From Blastobasis lacticolella (lineage: Eukaryota; Arthropoda; Insecta; Lepidoptera; Blastobasidae): a DNA stretch of 64,000 nucleotides. Made by a program: the position numbers and the translations under genes. The stretch lies in contig LR990042.1 in the NCBI GenBank assembly GCA_905147135.1, forward strand, positions 11,957,545 to 12,021,544. Reading direction: 5' to 3'. Positions 1-12,005 of the stretch are shown piece after piece (positions within the stretch are counted from its first letter, which is position 1; every line of letters starts with the position of its first letter). Below the pieces are notes generated by a model. That model searched no databases, was not told the DNA's origin, and saw only the letters and a list, made by a program, of their open reading frames with translations.

Positions 1-3000
1 TGTGTTTCCTATGAATATTTATTAGCCGAATCGAAAACAATGACTGTATTCTAATTTAATGTTCACGTCCGAATGACATGTTGTCGTGAAACACCTACCG
101 ACTCGGGTATCAGAAACTTTGTAATTATGTACACGCGACTCTTTCGAGTGTCGCTCGCTTTTACATCGGTATATTCTATTGATAATATAGGTACCATAAT
201 AGTATTACACTAGTCAGCGGTAAATAATGCACAACGATTGGTTACGGCTTCGAATTACTTACACATTTATTATTTTACTACAAGAAGCGGCAACATATGT
301 ATGTGCTTGTGACAACACGATAGAGAAAACGACTGGAGCCGAGTGTGTCCGATTTACGGTCACCGATCCCTTGATGATCCAGTATCGTTAAAAAAGTGCG
401 CCTACAAAGTTTAAATTTTAAAAAATCTCCCTAATACAAGGCGCCGTTCACACAAGTTCGCTCCCAAACGTGTCTGCCGGCGAACGGGAGTTTCCTCCCG
501 TCGGTAATGGCGCGTCTACCGCCAACTTTTCGGCGCGTCGACCGTGCCCCGTTCTTTAAACCGTGATATTTAAATTTGCCGCCGCGAAGTTCCCGCCTGA
601 GACAATTCAATTATAACTAATAGCCCCTGATTCATGTTTGTATTGCTAATTAGTACGACTCAAGTTTTGTCACCGCCGCCGAGCACGGAAATGAAGAGAT
701 GTGGCTGTGAGAGCTGCTTTAGACAGAACCGACGCTTTTCGTATGCAATTAATTTTGAGACCAAGTGCTTTGAAATGCAATTTCCTATTATTTTTCTGTT
801 CTCATGAGTTTTGAGGCTCTTTAACAAGCACTTCAATATTCGAGTTGGCGATTTTAAACTTAATTTTGACAAATAAAAATTAAACGGATCATATATAAAA
901 TATACAACAACACAGAACAGAGAACGTAAACCAACTAATTTATTTTAAACAGCCCGTCGCAACAGTACTTGTCCATTATCACACATAATATCACATTACT
1001 ATTAAATTAGAGAGTAACAGTGCAAAACCGCGTTCGGTACAGAATACCAGATTGCATTACACGAGAATCCAAGTCCCTTTGTATCCACGTATTACACATG
1101 TGTTTTCCGTGGTGCGCGCCGCCCCCGCTCCGTTTGTCGGGCTCGCTGCCTCCGCGGCTGAGCATTTAACGCCGACTTGTTGTTTACGCATAACATTAAA
1201 TGTCTTTTAGTTTTATTACTCAAAGCTAACCAGACGTTTAATAAATTCACATTTGTTAGCGACTGCTTTGTGGGCGCTCATTTGCGGCGTGTTGCTTTTT
1301 ATTTTGACCCTGAGATTGGGATCTTTTCGTATCTACATGTAGATATTTAATTTGTGTAACTGTGGGAAAATCATAAACAGCTACAACACACTTCACACAT
1401 GTTCATATGATTACCAAATGAATCGGAATGCTCGTAAATCTCCAAATATTTCTTTCGGAACCTTAAACGAGTTAAGTGTCAAAGTAAATTATTAAAGCGG
1501 CCACTAAATCCCGCTTAGGTTGCTCCAGACCCACAATGTCCGAGGCAAGTTAGATAAGCCAAACTAAGAGAAACAAACTGTTTGACCAATAGAAGAAAAC
1601 TTAGTAAATCCCGGAACGGAACCGCAAGGTGCACGCAACATAGGAATTAGGGACCGTTTGCGACAGTATTTCTTGTTGTACTTTCCCGGATTCTCGGACA
1701 CGGCTACACGTGCTCACAGTTTTGTTTGAGGGGTTTCATCAGACGGAGAAAACTAGTTCTTATGAATAATTTCGCCGCTCGACAATATTAAGTCCTACTT
1801 AAGCAGCCTAAGGGTATTACCCCTAGGGGTAAAGGTCGAATGTCGTCCTAGTATAATGCAAAAAGAGCTTGGAAACCTACACAAACACTAAAATCTTTGT
1901 ATTTTCCAGGAAAACATAAAACATTACAGTCAATTAATCCGGTGCTGTACCGTCCTTTAGTTACTCCAAATCGAGTCACCGATAACCGTGTTAATAGGGA
2001 TAATTCCGAACCAGACCTCGCGAGCTTGGTAAATCCAAGCACTAACCCCGAAGAGACATGTAGCTGCTATTGGTATTGTATTGTGGCGCGGGCCAGGCAA
2101 CCTGTTGCTCCGAACTATTTTATTAGCGTGTGTCGGGCCATTCTTTACGGCTCTTTTGTTGGCGTGGCGTTTAGTCGCACTACGTGCACGCTCCGGCGGC
2201 GTGATTGGCCAGCTTTATAACGCAAACACCAGGCATATTTTCCATTTGTGCCGCCCTTTGTGCTCCTTTGTTTTTGTTCTTGAATTCGCGTTCGGCTGCT
2301 CCAGTTTCCGCGGTGCAACTAGGCTGGCGTGATTGTTTTTGTTGGGGTAAGGCGCGGCCGGGCGTTATAGGAAAACATGGTCGCGTCAACGGATAAAAAA
2401 TATGCTGGGACGTGTCGTGTTTCATCTATATTTTGTTGGAAGCGATGAAAGACAAGTTATTTTCTCGAACTACAGGTACCCTTTGGGACAAATAGTCAAA
2501 TAATAATAATGCGTCGAAATTCATACTATAAATGAATACAAAAGTGCATTGTTCACCAGGCGCACGGAACGGCGCATCAAGATTGTCATCCGGATAGACG
2601 CCAATGCGGTTCTCGCATAAATTGAGGGCTTTGCTACAACGCTGCCTGGATTTCCCTCAGGGTTTCACCGAGAAAAAACCGGATGAATCCACGACCAATA
2701 CTTCATCTATAATTCAATGTTCGCTATTAAAGTCTGAGGCGTATTTACAATGGTAATTTACGTGGCTAATTCACTGCGCGTATCTGCATTAACAGCTTTA
2801 GCAGCTCCTTTTCTCGTGAATAAAGCGTTTAGCGATGGTGTTTAACTTAGGGAGATGCTGCTTGAAAGTAGTAAATCTCTATATATTGTTAGAGCTCAGT
2901 GATTCGAGCATTTTTAAGCCATTGTCGTATGTTATATGCTTGTGGTGTGTTGTGTGTAAATAAAAACATATTATATTCTTTAAGACAAATAACTCAATGC

Positions 3001-4407
3001 CTTATTAATGTTACGACAATGATACTACTTATATTAAACCCGAATCTGTAATATGCCTGTGTCTACTCCGGAATTTTAAGTCTGGTGTAAACAAAAAGTT
3101 TTTGTTCACATCGGACCAGGAAGTTTGGCGAGCAAATCTTTCGTAACTTTATATTAAGTTAGGGAATCGTTTAAAGGCAACCGATGCGGGGCTCAAACAT
3201 GGCGTATCGATGCTTTCTTATTTAAGGCAACTTTCCTGTCTTAGAATTCAATAAGGCTGCCGGAGGAATCCACTCTTTGACTAAACAGCTTAAGAGATTA
3301 ATTAAGAGAAACTTTCGACGGATCGGTTAATGTTCCTGCGTAAACACTAATTCCCTTCGAAGTAGGTAAGTTTGTAGACAATGAATTAAAAAAGTTAGCC
3401 GGTAGTTTGATGTCGGAGGAAATATTTGTTCCTAATTAGGTTTGCGGGACTAATTCAAGATTTTAGAATGTTTTGAATGTCCTTGGGTGTTTTATGTGGA
3501 AATTATTACAATTAGATTAGTACGTATAAAACTCAATAGTGATTTGTATTTAAAACGCTAAATAATATCCAATTAAAATGTAACGATTTATTCAAAATGT
3601 ATGTAAAAATAAAGTTAAAATTAAAGAAGCCAACCACACCGCTGCCCTCTAAGGATTGTGCCCAGAAAGCTGGCTGCGTTTGAATCTGTTGCTTGAGGAA
3701 CTAGCCAGCTCTCCGTGGTGCCCTAGCGCATCCATGGATGCACTAGAACAGCCGTGTGGATTAATAAAGCATGTTCCAGTCAATCAATTAAAATGAAAAT
3801 AATTTTATTGTTTAAGTTAACGCATTTTGCAAACTATCTTTTATATTCCTTCAAACACAAAATGGAAAGAGACCCTCCATCCTAAAATAGCGCAAAATGA
3901 CTCCAGCCAGTTAATGAAACGAATCCCATAAAATTCCATTGCAACATCGATTCCACACCGTCCCCACGATTAGGGCTCTATTACAAGACCAATAAGTTCG
4001 AAACCTAATAGTTTCGTCCCAAGGACCGCTCGTACAGTAGTCGATTAGTAGAGGTTATCTCTGTAAATGGTTGCAGTTTGCACGCAACTGCGCACGGCTG
4101 GGATTGCGCCGCCGCATTTCAGCGCACGGTCTACGTGACCCCATCTACTACTAATCCTGGGACGCCCGCACCTCATATCCGAGGTCTAGTGCCTGGCTAT
4201 AATCTATTTTTGTCCAGCTCTGACATTATAGGGAGCGGTTGTAACGTTATAGTTTTGCTCGCTACTTATGAATGTAACTATAGCTTAACTTGAGTCAGTA
4301 AAATGACTATGAGAGCGAGAAAAGATGAGTCATTAAAACTGTCAATTATGAATGAGTTATTGCTACGACATTTTGTAACTTTTTTGGCTTGAGTAATGGC
4401 TCAATCA
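1..4407. other. Gene-free stretch, unique-looking DNA with GC-rich patches
   Basis: I see no coding exon here. ORFs at 660-872, 1848-2425 and 4078-4293 are short, partly open on both strands and have no recognisable protein character. GC-elevated patches lie at about 430-600, 1110-1290, 2045-2395 and 4070-4200, separated by AT-rich DNA. Two perfect palindromes stand out, at 1817-1832 (16 bp) and 3728-3741 (14 bp). I recognise no repeat copy in this interval. Confidence 0.5.
2045..2395. promoter_or_regulatory. Candidate cis-regulatory block (GC-elevated, homeodomain-like cores)
   Basis: This 350-bp patch is clearly richer in GC than its surroundings. It holds TTTATTAG, GTGATTGGCC and TTTATAACGC-type words, the kinds of core bound by Hox, Exd and CCAAT-type factors. 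ORFs open in several frames on both strands here, which is a composition effect and not coding. The regulatory call is inference from texture only. Confidence 0.25.
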
Positions 4408-4508
4408 CTTCACATCATCAACCCGTAATAGGTCCACTGCTAGACTTGCATTTCCGCCATATTAGTGAAGGGTATTGCCATAATCTCCACGCTTGGCAGG
4501 CGTGTCGG
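4408..4508 (-). mobile_element. Non-LTR retrotransposon (LINE) 3' tail, copy 1
   Basis: Read on the minus strand, this contains GCCTGCCAAGCGTGGAGATT, then ATGGCAATACCC, then a CTAGCAGTGGAC...TTACGGGTTGATGATG ending. The first two modules recur at 20970-21204 (+) and, decayed, at 13988-14028, 18210-18362 (-) and 52866-52975. An ending of the form GGCCT..GCAGTGG..GATGATGATG is, from general knowledge, a common 3' end of lepidopteran LINEs. Only the tail is present, so this is a 5'-truncated, non-autonomous copy. Confidence 0.6.
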
Positions 4509-5235
4509 AAATTGGCTAGATACGCAATTTAACTAATAAAGAGAAATAGTTGTATAGGTACGAGTATAACGGGCAACTAAGTATCCGTTGTTCTTATCTA
4601 GACATCACCGTAACGGATTAACGCAAAAAACGACCCCACAATTTACGTTCCAACGCTCTCTCAGTTACGAGGTATTAATTAAAATACGTGTAAACGCATC
4701 TTTGCACACGGCAGAAAAACTGGGTGCCCAGTGGTCCGTTGAAAGTATTCAGTCGGTTTATAAATAGGGGCTTTCGTATGCATTCGTTAGGTGAAAAAAC
4801 GGTGTGTGGCACGGCAAGTCGCGTGACGTCGTGGGGACACGTGACTGTTGAGTGATAACCGATTGAATTCCGCAGTTATTTGATTTTAGGGTGAGACCGA
4901 TAAAACTGCCTTGGGCGGAAATGTACTGCACCGGCGCGTACTCATTACGCGGCAACGGAACTGACTGCAAATGACAATTTTTACCCAACCACGGCACTTC
5001 TAATGCAATGCTTATAATTTTAGCAGTCTATGTATGTATATGTCACCGAAAGATTGTCAAAACTGTTAGTTTATAATCGTACTCTAAATAAGTTAAATTA
5101 ACTTATTAACTATCGAAAAATTTAAAACTGTTACATTCTAAGCCGAAAAAAGTTATCGTAAAAAAATATAACAATGGACTGAAAAATATTTAATACTTTG
5201 TGTTCTGACTTCGTGATGGAACTCCATTATATTAT
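4509..5235. other. Gene-free stretch
   Basis: No exon or repeat is recognised. A 79-codon minus-strand ORF (4758-4997) has no recognisable domain and lies in a mildly GC-rich patch. The remainder is AT-rich. Confidence 0.45.
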
Positions 5236-5460
5236 GAACTAGTGGCGGCCTTCGTTCACGTAGCGTTCTGACCCTAGCCTACCCTACCATACCCTACCCT
5301 ATCTCTACCCTGCCCTACCTTACACCAACCCTACACCTACCCTACACCTACCCTACCCCTACCCTACACCTACCCTACACCTACCCTACACCTACCCTAC
5401 ACCTACCCTACACCTACCCTACCCCTACCCTACACCTACCCTAATAAAGTGGAACTAGTG
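5236..5460. repeat. Minisatellite block bounded by 9-bp direct repeats
   Basis: The 9-mer GAACTAGTG occurs at 5236-5244 and again at 5452-5460. Between the copies are 26 bp of unique sequence (5245-5270), a CCTAC-rich degenerate lead-in (5271-5328), ten perfect 11-bp units (5329-5438) and ATAAAG just before the second copy. The arrangement fits a repeat-tailed mobile unit with a target-site duplication, but slippage beside a chance 9-mer match cannot be excluded. Confidence 0.5.
5329..5438. repeat. 11-bp tandem repeat, 10 units (CCCTACACCTA / CCCTACCCCTA)
   Basis: Ten consecutive 11-bp units can be read with no indel. Eight are CCCTACACCTA and two, the third and ninth, are CCCTACCCCTA. It is not the insect telomere repeat, which would read CCTAA on this strand. 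The preceding 60 bp are diverged versions of the same CCTAC-rich motif. Low divergence within the array suggests recent expansion or homogenisation. Confidence 0.9.
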
Positions 5461-7020
5461 TAAAAAAGGTGATTTAACTCATAATGACCGATAAATAATT
5501 TTAGTTGGTTAGCGTGTTTATTAGGATATCTAGCGCCATCTACCGGCACTCCTCACAAACTACCTTATTTCAACATCTTTCGTTTCAGGTGGTTTTGTAG
5601 TAGGTATAGTTTATGAACTGTTTATGACTAACTAAACAAATATGACGATATTCCGCGTCCTATTCTTCAACTCCGAATAAATATGTGTTTAAATAAAGAC
5701 CGTTTTGAAAAGTCAGACAACTCACTTTTTTAATTAGGAATGTATAGTTTCGTGGAGGAATGGTCAGTTTATTTATAGAACACGATATCTTTACGGAAAC
5801 TTTGTAAAGCAAATAGTTGTCGCAATCAAAATTTCTTTGCAAGGGTCGCGAAACATGGACAGACAGAAATGTAATCAAAGGCACAAATTCCTGCCCGCCG
5901 ACGTTATGAGTGACGTTTGCCTGGGGCCGTGTTTAATTAAATAAACATAATTAGATATACGTGCAAATTTCGGCCCCAAATATTTAATATCCGAATCATG
6001 GGTGCAGTAAAATTGTTTTGCCCCGTTCGCCCATAGTTCCCGTCGTCGTTTCAACGTATAACAATCGATATGACGTTGAGTAAGGTATTTTCAATTTTGC
6101 CAACGTAGCCTGATTCTGGGAGCTCACTCTTATTTTATTATTTTGTAGAATCTACTCGTGTAGCGGAATTCTTGCATAGTAAATTGCTCTTCGCTAAAGA
6201 CGTTTTTGTTTGTCAGGCTTTATTACATTCTTCAAGTTGAATCAAAATAACTACCACTTAATTTTACCGGTATTAATTTCCCTTTGCCAAACTTAAACAG
6301 AATGAAGAGTAAGCGCTGTTTTTAAAATAATTTTAAAAATTGTGAAAATAGAAACAGTTTAAACACAACACCATTCCTCGGATCCTTTTTAAAACGTTCC
6401 ATTCTATTGCAATGCGAAGATCCAGCTCGATTATTATCGACGTTTAATTTCGAAATGCGTCTACGTTCCGGAGACAATTGAGTGAGAGCAAAAAGATGAC
6501 TTCTTCGTTTCTAGTATTAATCAGCGAGTTGGCGCGAAGCTATTTTAATCCCAGTGCAATCGTCATAGGTACATTTAAGATTAATTTCAGTTAGCCGAGC
6601 GCTCGCCCGAGCGGCCGGCGGGCGATTCTGCGGAAATGACGCAGAAAATTGCCATCCAACTCACGTGGACGCAATATCCTACGACGAGTTCCAATTATGC
6701 AGATTATCTCACTCGAGATACACTTATTACAATGTTGCTTACCTTTATGCAGCAGTTGTGGGCCCATGCGGGGAGGTAATAGAGTAATTGTTGCATTTCA
6801 GACGCTATTCGGAAGTAAAGTGGATTTTGGTTGTTCTGGTTTGAGTATTTTCGTTGTTCTTATATTTGCACATATATTTGCGCGTGAAATAAATTTGTTA
6901 ATAAAATATACAGCTTTTTTTTGTAGTGGGACGAATTCTTTTGAACTATATACCTACCGAAAGGTTTGATTTTTTATTCAGTGTCAGCGATAGAGTTAAA
7001 TGTAGAAATATAAAAAAACA
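5461..7020. other. Gene-free stretch
   Basis: No exon or recognised repeat. GC-elevated spots occur at about 5890-5985 (with TTTAATTAAATAAACATAATTAG) and 6590-6640. The ORFs at 5660-5884 (-) and 6649-6969 (+) have no recognisable domain; the second runs into AT-rich DNA and looks random. Confidence 0.45.
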
Positions 7021-7096
7021 ATCATCTTGGCGTTAATGTTCCGATTGTGCTCTCGCGTATGCGGGCATGGGGTCCGCCTTGACCACGATCATGATA
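7021..7096 (-). mobile_element. SINE-1 3' fragment
   Basis: On the minus strand this carries the SINE-1 3' module: TCAAGGCGGAC, a CCC/GGG-rich block, GCGAGAGC and ATTAACGCCAAGATGAT, ending in a T-run (an A-run on the + strand). The same module occurs at 11795-11856, 20311-20498, 22398-22507 and 32545-32786. This copy begins well inside the element, so it is strongly 5'-truncated. Confidence 0.7.
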
Positions 7097-7110
7097 CAGT
7101 TAATTGTAGT

Positions 7111-7275
7111 TACGCAAAAACTATATAAGCACTAAACTCATAGGCTATTAATTGGTATCAATATGATTTACTGATATACCTACCTAATTTTTTTTTTATA
7201 TTTACTGTATCAACTATTGATTGTATGTAGATTAGATACGCAAAAACTATATATTAAGCCCATAAATTGGTAGAA
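7111..7275. repeat. Imperfect direct duplication
   Basis: TACGCAAAAACTATAT occurs at 7111-7126 and again at 7237-7252. The sequence after it is also related in both places (AAGC...ATTAATTGGTA versus AAGCCCATAAATTGGTA). The copies are about 126 bp apart. This looks like an old local duplication of AT-rich DNA; no coding potential is seen. Confidence 0.55.
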
Positions 7276-8559
7276 GGTTGTTATAAGTAACTTTCCAATA
7301 GTAGCAGCGAGAGTGCAAGATGTTTAGTGATCGTGCAGCGGAGTGGAGTGGGGCAATCTGCATAATGAGAAGGCAGGTTATTGCGCACACCGGACCAAGT
7401 CGGCAATTTCAAGCCTCGATTGTTACGGGAACCGTGTGTGTACCGAACATTGATTTCTATGGATACTAGACCGCTTTTTATAGTCCGCTCTCAAGCCATT
7501 TAAATACATACGGAGATAAAGTTTGTCGGTTTGTGTAGGAAATAATCTCGGGAACTACTTACCCGATTTTAAATCCTTTCACGAGTAGAAAACTACATTA
7601 TTCCTGAGTTCCCGTGAACAAGTTGTACTTGTACTATGGTGAGTGATATTCATAAAGTTTTGAACTGCATTTGGGAGACGATAGGTATTTTTAGTCGGAG
7701 CTATAACCAAAAAAACATGCTAATATTGTTAATTGCACCCTCCACTCGTTGAATATTTTTATAAATAAAGCTTTTTCTGAAAATCCTTCGGTATCGGTCG
7801 ATCGGGTGACGCCAGGCCGCCCAATTACCTTTCGATTGATGGTCCCGAACGGTCTTGTCGCCGATCAAATTTCGACCACTTCTCGCCCTCTCGCCTCGAA
7901 CGTTTCTTTTATTTCCCCTTCGTGCCGCCTTGACAGATTCACCCCGACCGCCCCGCGAAAGATTTTATTGACCGCTTATTATTTTATTTTATGGACATCC
8001 ACTCTTATTTCATAGGTCCTTAGAGCGAGTTACGGTTTTTGTCACCCGATTATTGGGGCAAATCTTTGGTCGGTCCAGCGTTTTTATTGAGTTGAATTCG
8101 TCGTTGATGACTTTTGGAGCGCCGTAAATGTTACGTTATGCCGGTTTTATCAGCTAATCACCGAACTCAAAACTTCTTTGTATTGTTCGTTTGCTCTGGT
8201 TTTAAAATTTAAAGCGGCACAACAGTGAATACTCAGTTGTCTTTAGAGACGTCGTCGTGAGATGAAGGTGCGTAAGTAGTTTTCTTTCAACAGACATTGT
8301 CGCCGACATTATTCTTATGACGACGCGCGCGTCGCTGATTTATTTTCCAGCAAACAACTGTCTCCCAAGAGCAGCAACAAAGCTCGGATAAAATCTCCGC
8401 AAATGGCGCAAAGCAGAGCCTTTACAAACCGTTCAACAATATCGAATTGGATAAAAATAAAAAGTTGAGTAGTGTCGCTGGTGTTTTCGATCAAGGAAAA
8501 TTACAGTCGGCGCTGGTCGGAGGCTGGTCTTTTCTCGGTTGAGCTCTATAAAATCCTTG

Positions 8560-8850
8560 CAACATATCGTACTTTTCTCTCCAAATTGCGGCTGTCCCGA
8601 CACGTCCAGGTAATAACGCAATAAACCACTGAGAGCTTCCCCCTGGAAAAGCGATCGAGTTTTCCTTCAACCTTTCGAAAACGAGCTGTCCCCCGACTTT
8701 CGCGGCTGAGTTCGCGCTCGGTCCAAAGTTGTCCTTGTTCAGACGGCGTAGAGCTCATATTGCGACGGCCGCGTTGCCTGCAATCGGTCAGGCGCGGGCG
8801 GCGCGGGCGCGCGCTGTTTTTCGCGGCCCGCACTTCGCGCCGCAGCCATC
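8560..8850. promoter_or_regulatory. Candidate cis-regulatory or CpG-rich island
   Basis: GC content rises sharply, with repeated CGGC/GCGC words culminating near 8790-8840. The stretch is open on the minus strand for 95 codons, but the translation is Arg-rich and low in hydrophobics, typical of translated GC-rich non-coding DNA. No repeat is recognised in it. A conserved element is possible, but nothing here proves it. Confidence 0.2.
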
Positions 8851-9139
8851 ACTTTGTGTAATTGAAAACTCCGATGTGCACTTGTACAGAACAGGTTACA
8901 ACTAAATAAATCTTTTACGGCTCGGAATTGCTAGTTTAATCTGTGTGCTGCGCGGTCTATTTTTATTTCGATACGGAGAGCAAACTGGACATGATGAAAC
9001 GGCTTTCTTTTCAGTATTTACGCGAAGCTACGTATATTTAACATAAAAATTTGTAATGCTTAGAATTCCTACTTGTAGGAAAAAGTACGCAAATAGAATT
9101 TATTTAAAAACAGAGGCATTGTTTGAAAACCGAGAATAC

Positions 9140-9490
9140 AAATTTAGCAGAATAAAAATAACAACAACGTCGCCGTGACCTAGTGGCGACCGCCAACAAA
9201 ATAAACTTAGCCGCGCTAACTCGATGATCGAACTCTGCCCGAAAGTCAAGCAAAGCGGATTTTAATTAACGTGGGCTCTTTGTCAACTGCTCCTTTTAAT
9301 TTTGATGAATAAAGAAAATTATTTATTTGGCGGCGTCGGCGCTTGCCGTGATTTATTCGTTGAGTTAACGGACGTTTATAAGGCATTGTCGGCCCCACGG
9401 GAAATTTCTTTTTCATAATTCGACTAGCAGCCAACATTGGCGCTATTAAGACCGACAGAATGTGTATTTAGCAGGCCGCGGCCCGCGGCG
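9140..9490. promoter_or_regulatory. Candidate cis-regulatory block
   Basis: A moderately GC-rich patch with several homeodomain-like cores (TTTTAATTAACG, TTTTAATTTTGATGAATAAAG, GTGATTTATTCG, GTTTATAAGG) in about 150 bp. It adjoins a GC-rich run at 9470-9500. The call rests on motif density alone. Confidence 0.22.
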
Positions 9491-11186
9491 GCGCTCGGCT
9501 TGACATGACTCACTAACATAGCTTCCAGATTCGAGAACAGGATTTGCCTCCTCAAATATTAATAGCCCACGCGTTAATTTACTTAGATATAAAATTTTAG
9601 GTAAGTACCTATAAATTACAGTACTACAAATGTATAAAGTATTAACAAATGTTTTCTTTTATTTACAGGTACGTAAATCGACGTAACGCACTATCCGACA
9701 CAGATATCAGCGTAAGTCTCCCTACAAAAATATTTAACAGGACCCTATTCTCAGCCGACAAGATACAAAAGGATTACAACGTTATTAAGACTTGTAAAAT
9801 TGCTCGTAGAACTTTGCGTAGCTGTGTAGCGGCGTAGCGACCGTAGGCCGTAGTAAATCTTTTAATCTCTTTACAATGGTCCGGCGTCATAAATTTGACA
9901 TCTGTGACTTTTTTATTACGATATTCGAAAACGTGGCCCTCCCTACGGCATGATAAAATCATGTTTTATGGACGCGCCGCCCGTCAGTTCATTATTTTAT
10001 CCAGTTTCATCGATTAAATTGAAGATTAAAACGTAACACTAGTATTGATTTAATGTTACGGCCATAACAATGTTTTGTGCTTCGAATTTTTCATTGGATT
10101 AGGTTCTAGGTCGTAATTATTAACGGGTATGGGCGCGACATATTATAGTAGATGTAAGTCGATTTTTTTATGAGTGTGAGCATACAGCCCACCTAATTTC
10201 AAATAGAAATCCTTGTACATAATAATTTTATTTACGATTTACTTTAAAATTATCTCAAATAACCTTTATAAAAATATGATCTTGTCAATAGGATGTTATT
10301 GCACTAAAATATCTTATGGCTATGCTTAAATTAAAAATCATAATAGCTGCACCCTGGTAGCCTATTATACATCTCTCGAAACAACAATAAACGAATCAAT
10401 TTATTCACAGTAACAAAAGAAAGGGGGAAGAAAGGAGACGTGCTGTGAATAAATAATTTCTCGTAAACTCTATTGTTGAATAAATACTTTTTTGCGCGGT
10501 GGAAAAAAAAATCTTTTAAAAAGGAAGCGCAGGGTTAATGTTCACATTGTGATTTCGATACATTTTTTCCCCGGGAAGTGGTCCCATTTATACGACGGTG
10601 GTGGGTCGCGATGAATAGATAATATCCACCTAGGTAGCCGCGGCTGACAGGTTGTAGTAGGGTCACTGTACGTAGTTTTCTTTATACCTATACAATAGTG
10701 ACAACCCAGCCGACAGATAAGCCGATGGGAAGTGTTAACCATACAAATATTCGGCCCAGTTGTCCCCTTGTAACAGAAAACTATTATTATTAGTTATTAT
10801 TATTTAAGTTTAACAAAAAAACCAGAGCCGCATTTGCTTTTACTGTGACGAATGAAGACACTAGCTGCTATTAGCCGACATTCCTCTTTCCTTTAATATT
10901 CTCCAAGCCTACATTATCCTATAAAAGAAAAAAAGGTTTAAGGCATAAGACGAAGATAAGGCGATGGTATAAGGCGGGCTTCTTGGCTTGAGAGAGTTCT
11001 ACTGCTGGTAATAACGATACTTAGGTCAGTTCACTCTGTATCTGTACATTTACATACTATTATTGTCTCGGCTATAAATAAAGGCTTGTGCAATAGCCAT
11101 ATTCTTAAGTAAAAGTTCACAAAGTCTAAAAATTAGTCTTCTGCTTTCTTTTTCCGATATATGTTTTTACCAAGGGAGTGAGAAGA

Positions 11187-11402
11187 AAATTTAAATTATA
11201 AATTTTAATTTCTGTTACTGGTGGTTATATTATACCATATTATACATAATATAACCATATTATGTACAATATATAACCATATTATGTACAATAAGTATGT
11301 ACTTAAAAATATATATAAGTAGTTTACAGTTTTCTGGCACCCATAACACAGGCTTTGTTTACTTTAGGGCTAGCTGGCGCAGTGAGAATTATCGAAATAT
11401 AA
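11187..11402 (+). mobile_element. SINE-2 copy, head missing, internally expanded
   Basis: Begins in the SINE-2 body (AATTTTAATTTCTGTTAC) and ends with the family's 3' hallmark: GGCACCCATAACACA, GGCTTTGTTTACTTTAGGGC, then TAGCTGGCGC. No tRNA-like head is visible upstream. The middle holds a private AT-rich tandem (11232-11292, period near 23 bp, unit containing ACCATATTATGTACA) absent from the copy at 37445-37730. Confidence 0.7.
11232..11292. repeat. AT-rich tandem repeat inside a SINE
   Basis: About three imperfect units of ATAACCATATTATGTACAAT-type sequence. It interrupts the SINE-2 body and probably arose by slippage after insertion. Confidence 0.6.
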
Positions 11403-11699
11403 GTTAATTATTCAGATGAATCGCCTTTCGTCATAAATACTTCCGCTCTCGGAACCTTAAGACCCAAGCCGCCTAAATCAAGCGAGATGTCGCCGGGTCC
11501 CCTCCGAGTGTGCATAAGTCGCCCCAGCACGTTAGTGTCCCGCCTATCACCATTTGCCGGTGTGACACTGCTCTCTATCGCAAATTAACGATCTGCCATA
11601 GTGGCTATAGTACTCTGAGCTGTCTTAGCTCGATACTTGCTGGGTTCTAGCTCTTGGAGATGAGAGCAGAGTTTATTCTAGCTATCATAGCGACCACGC

Positions 11700-12005
11700 A
11701 GTGATACCTCGCGGTTTCGAATCGCGATCAATCAGAAATTGAAATCATGAATTTTAATTTCTTGTACGGGTGTTATGTGTATAAAATAAAAAAATCATCT
11801 TGGCGTTAATGTGGCTTGGTTGTGCTCTCGCGCACGAGGGCCCGGGGTCCGTTTTGTTATATGTATAATAAGTATGTATTTAAAAATTATATAAGAAGTT
11901 TATCAGTTGTCCCACCAACCGTTGTTGCAGCACCCATAACACAAGCTTTGCTTACTTTAGGGCTAGGTGGCGCTGCATGAATTGTCCAAGCATATTTATT
12001 TATTC
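11700..12005 (+). mobile_element. SINE-2 copy with SINE-1 nested inside
   Basis: A degenerate Pol III B box (CGGTTTCGAATCGC, about 11712-11725) is followed by the SINE-2 body (AATTTTAATTTCTTGTACGG). The 3' hallmark GCACCCATAACACAAGCTTT...GGGCTAGGTGGCGCTG lies at 11930-11975, with an ATTTATTT-type tail. The body is split at 11785-11861 by a SINE-1 3' fragment. The anticodon region of the head is too decayed to identify the parent tRNA. Confidence 0.7.
11795..11856 (-). mobile_element. SINE-1 3' fragment nested in SINE-2
   Basis: The minus strand carries GGACCCCGGGCCCTCG, GCGAGAGC and CATTAACGCCAAGATGA, the SINE-1 3' end, with the A/T run on the left. Flanking TGTATAA occurs at 11778-11784 and 11862-11868, a possible short target-site duplication. 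SINE-2 was therefore in place before SINE-1 inserted. Confidence 0.7.

Larger units (their letters stand above)
7276..11186. other. Gene-free stretch with several GC-elevated islands
   Basis: No exon recognised. Islands lie at about 7790-7980, 8560-8850 and 9140-9490, carrying TTTATTG, TTTATTCG and TTTAATTAACG-type words. The ORFs inside them (7749-8015 +, 8546-8833 -, 9246-9437 -) owe their length to fewer stop codons in GC-rich DNA and show no domain. About 10000-11150 is AT-rich and featureless to my eye. Confidence 0.45.

Noticed and set aside
5271..5443. Interstitial telomere repeat
   Set aside because: The unit is CCCTACACCTA and not the insect TTAGG/CCTAA repeat.
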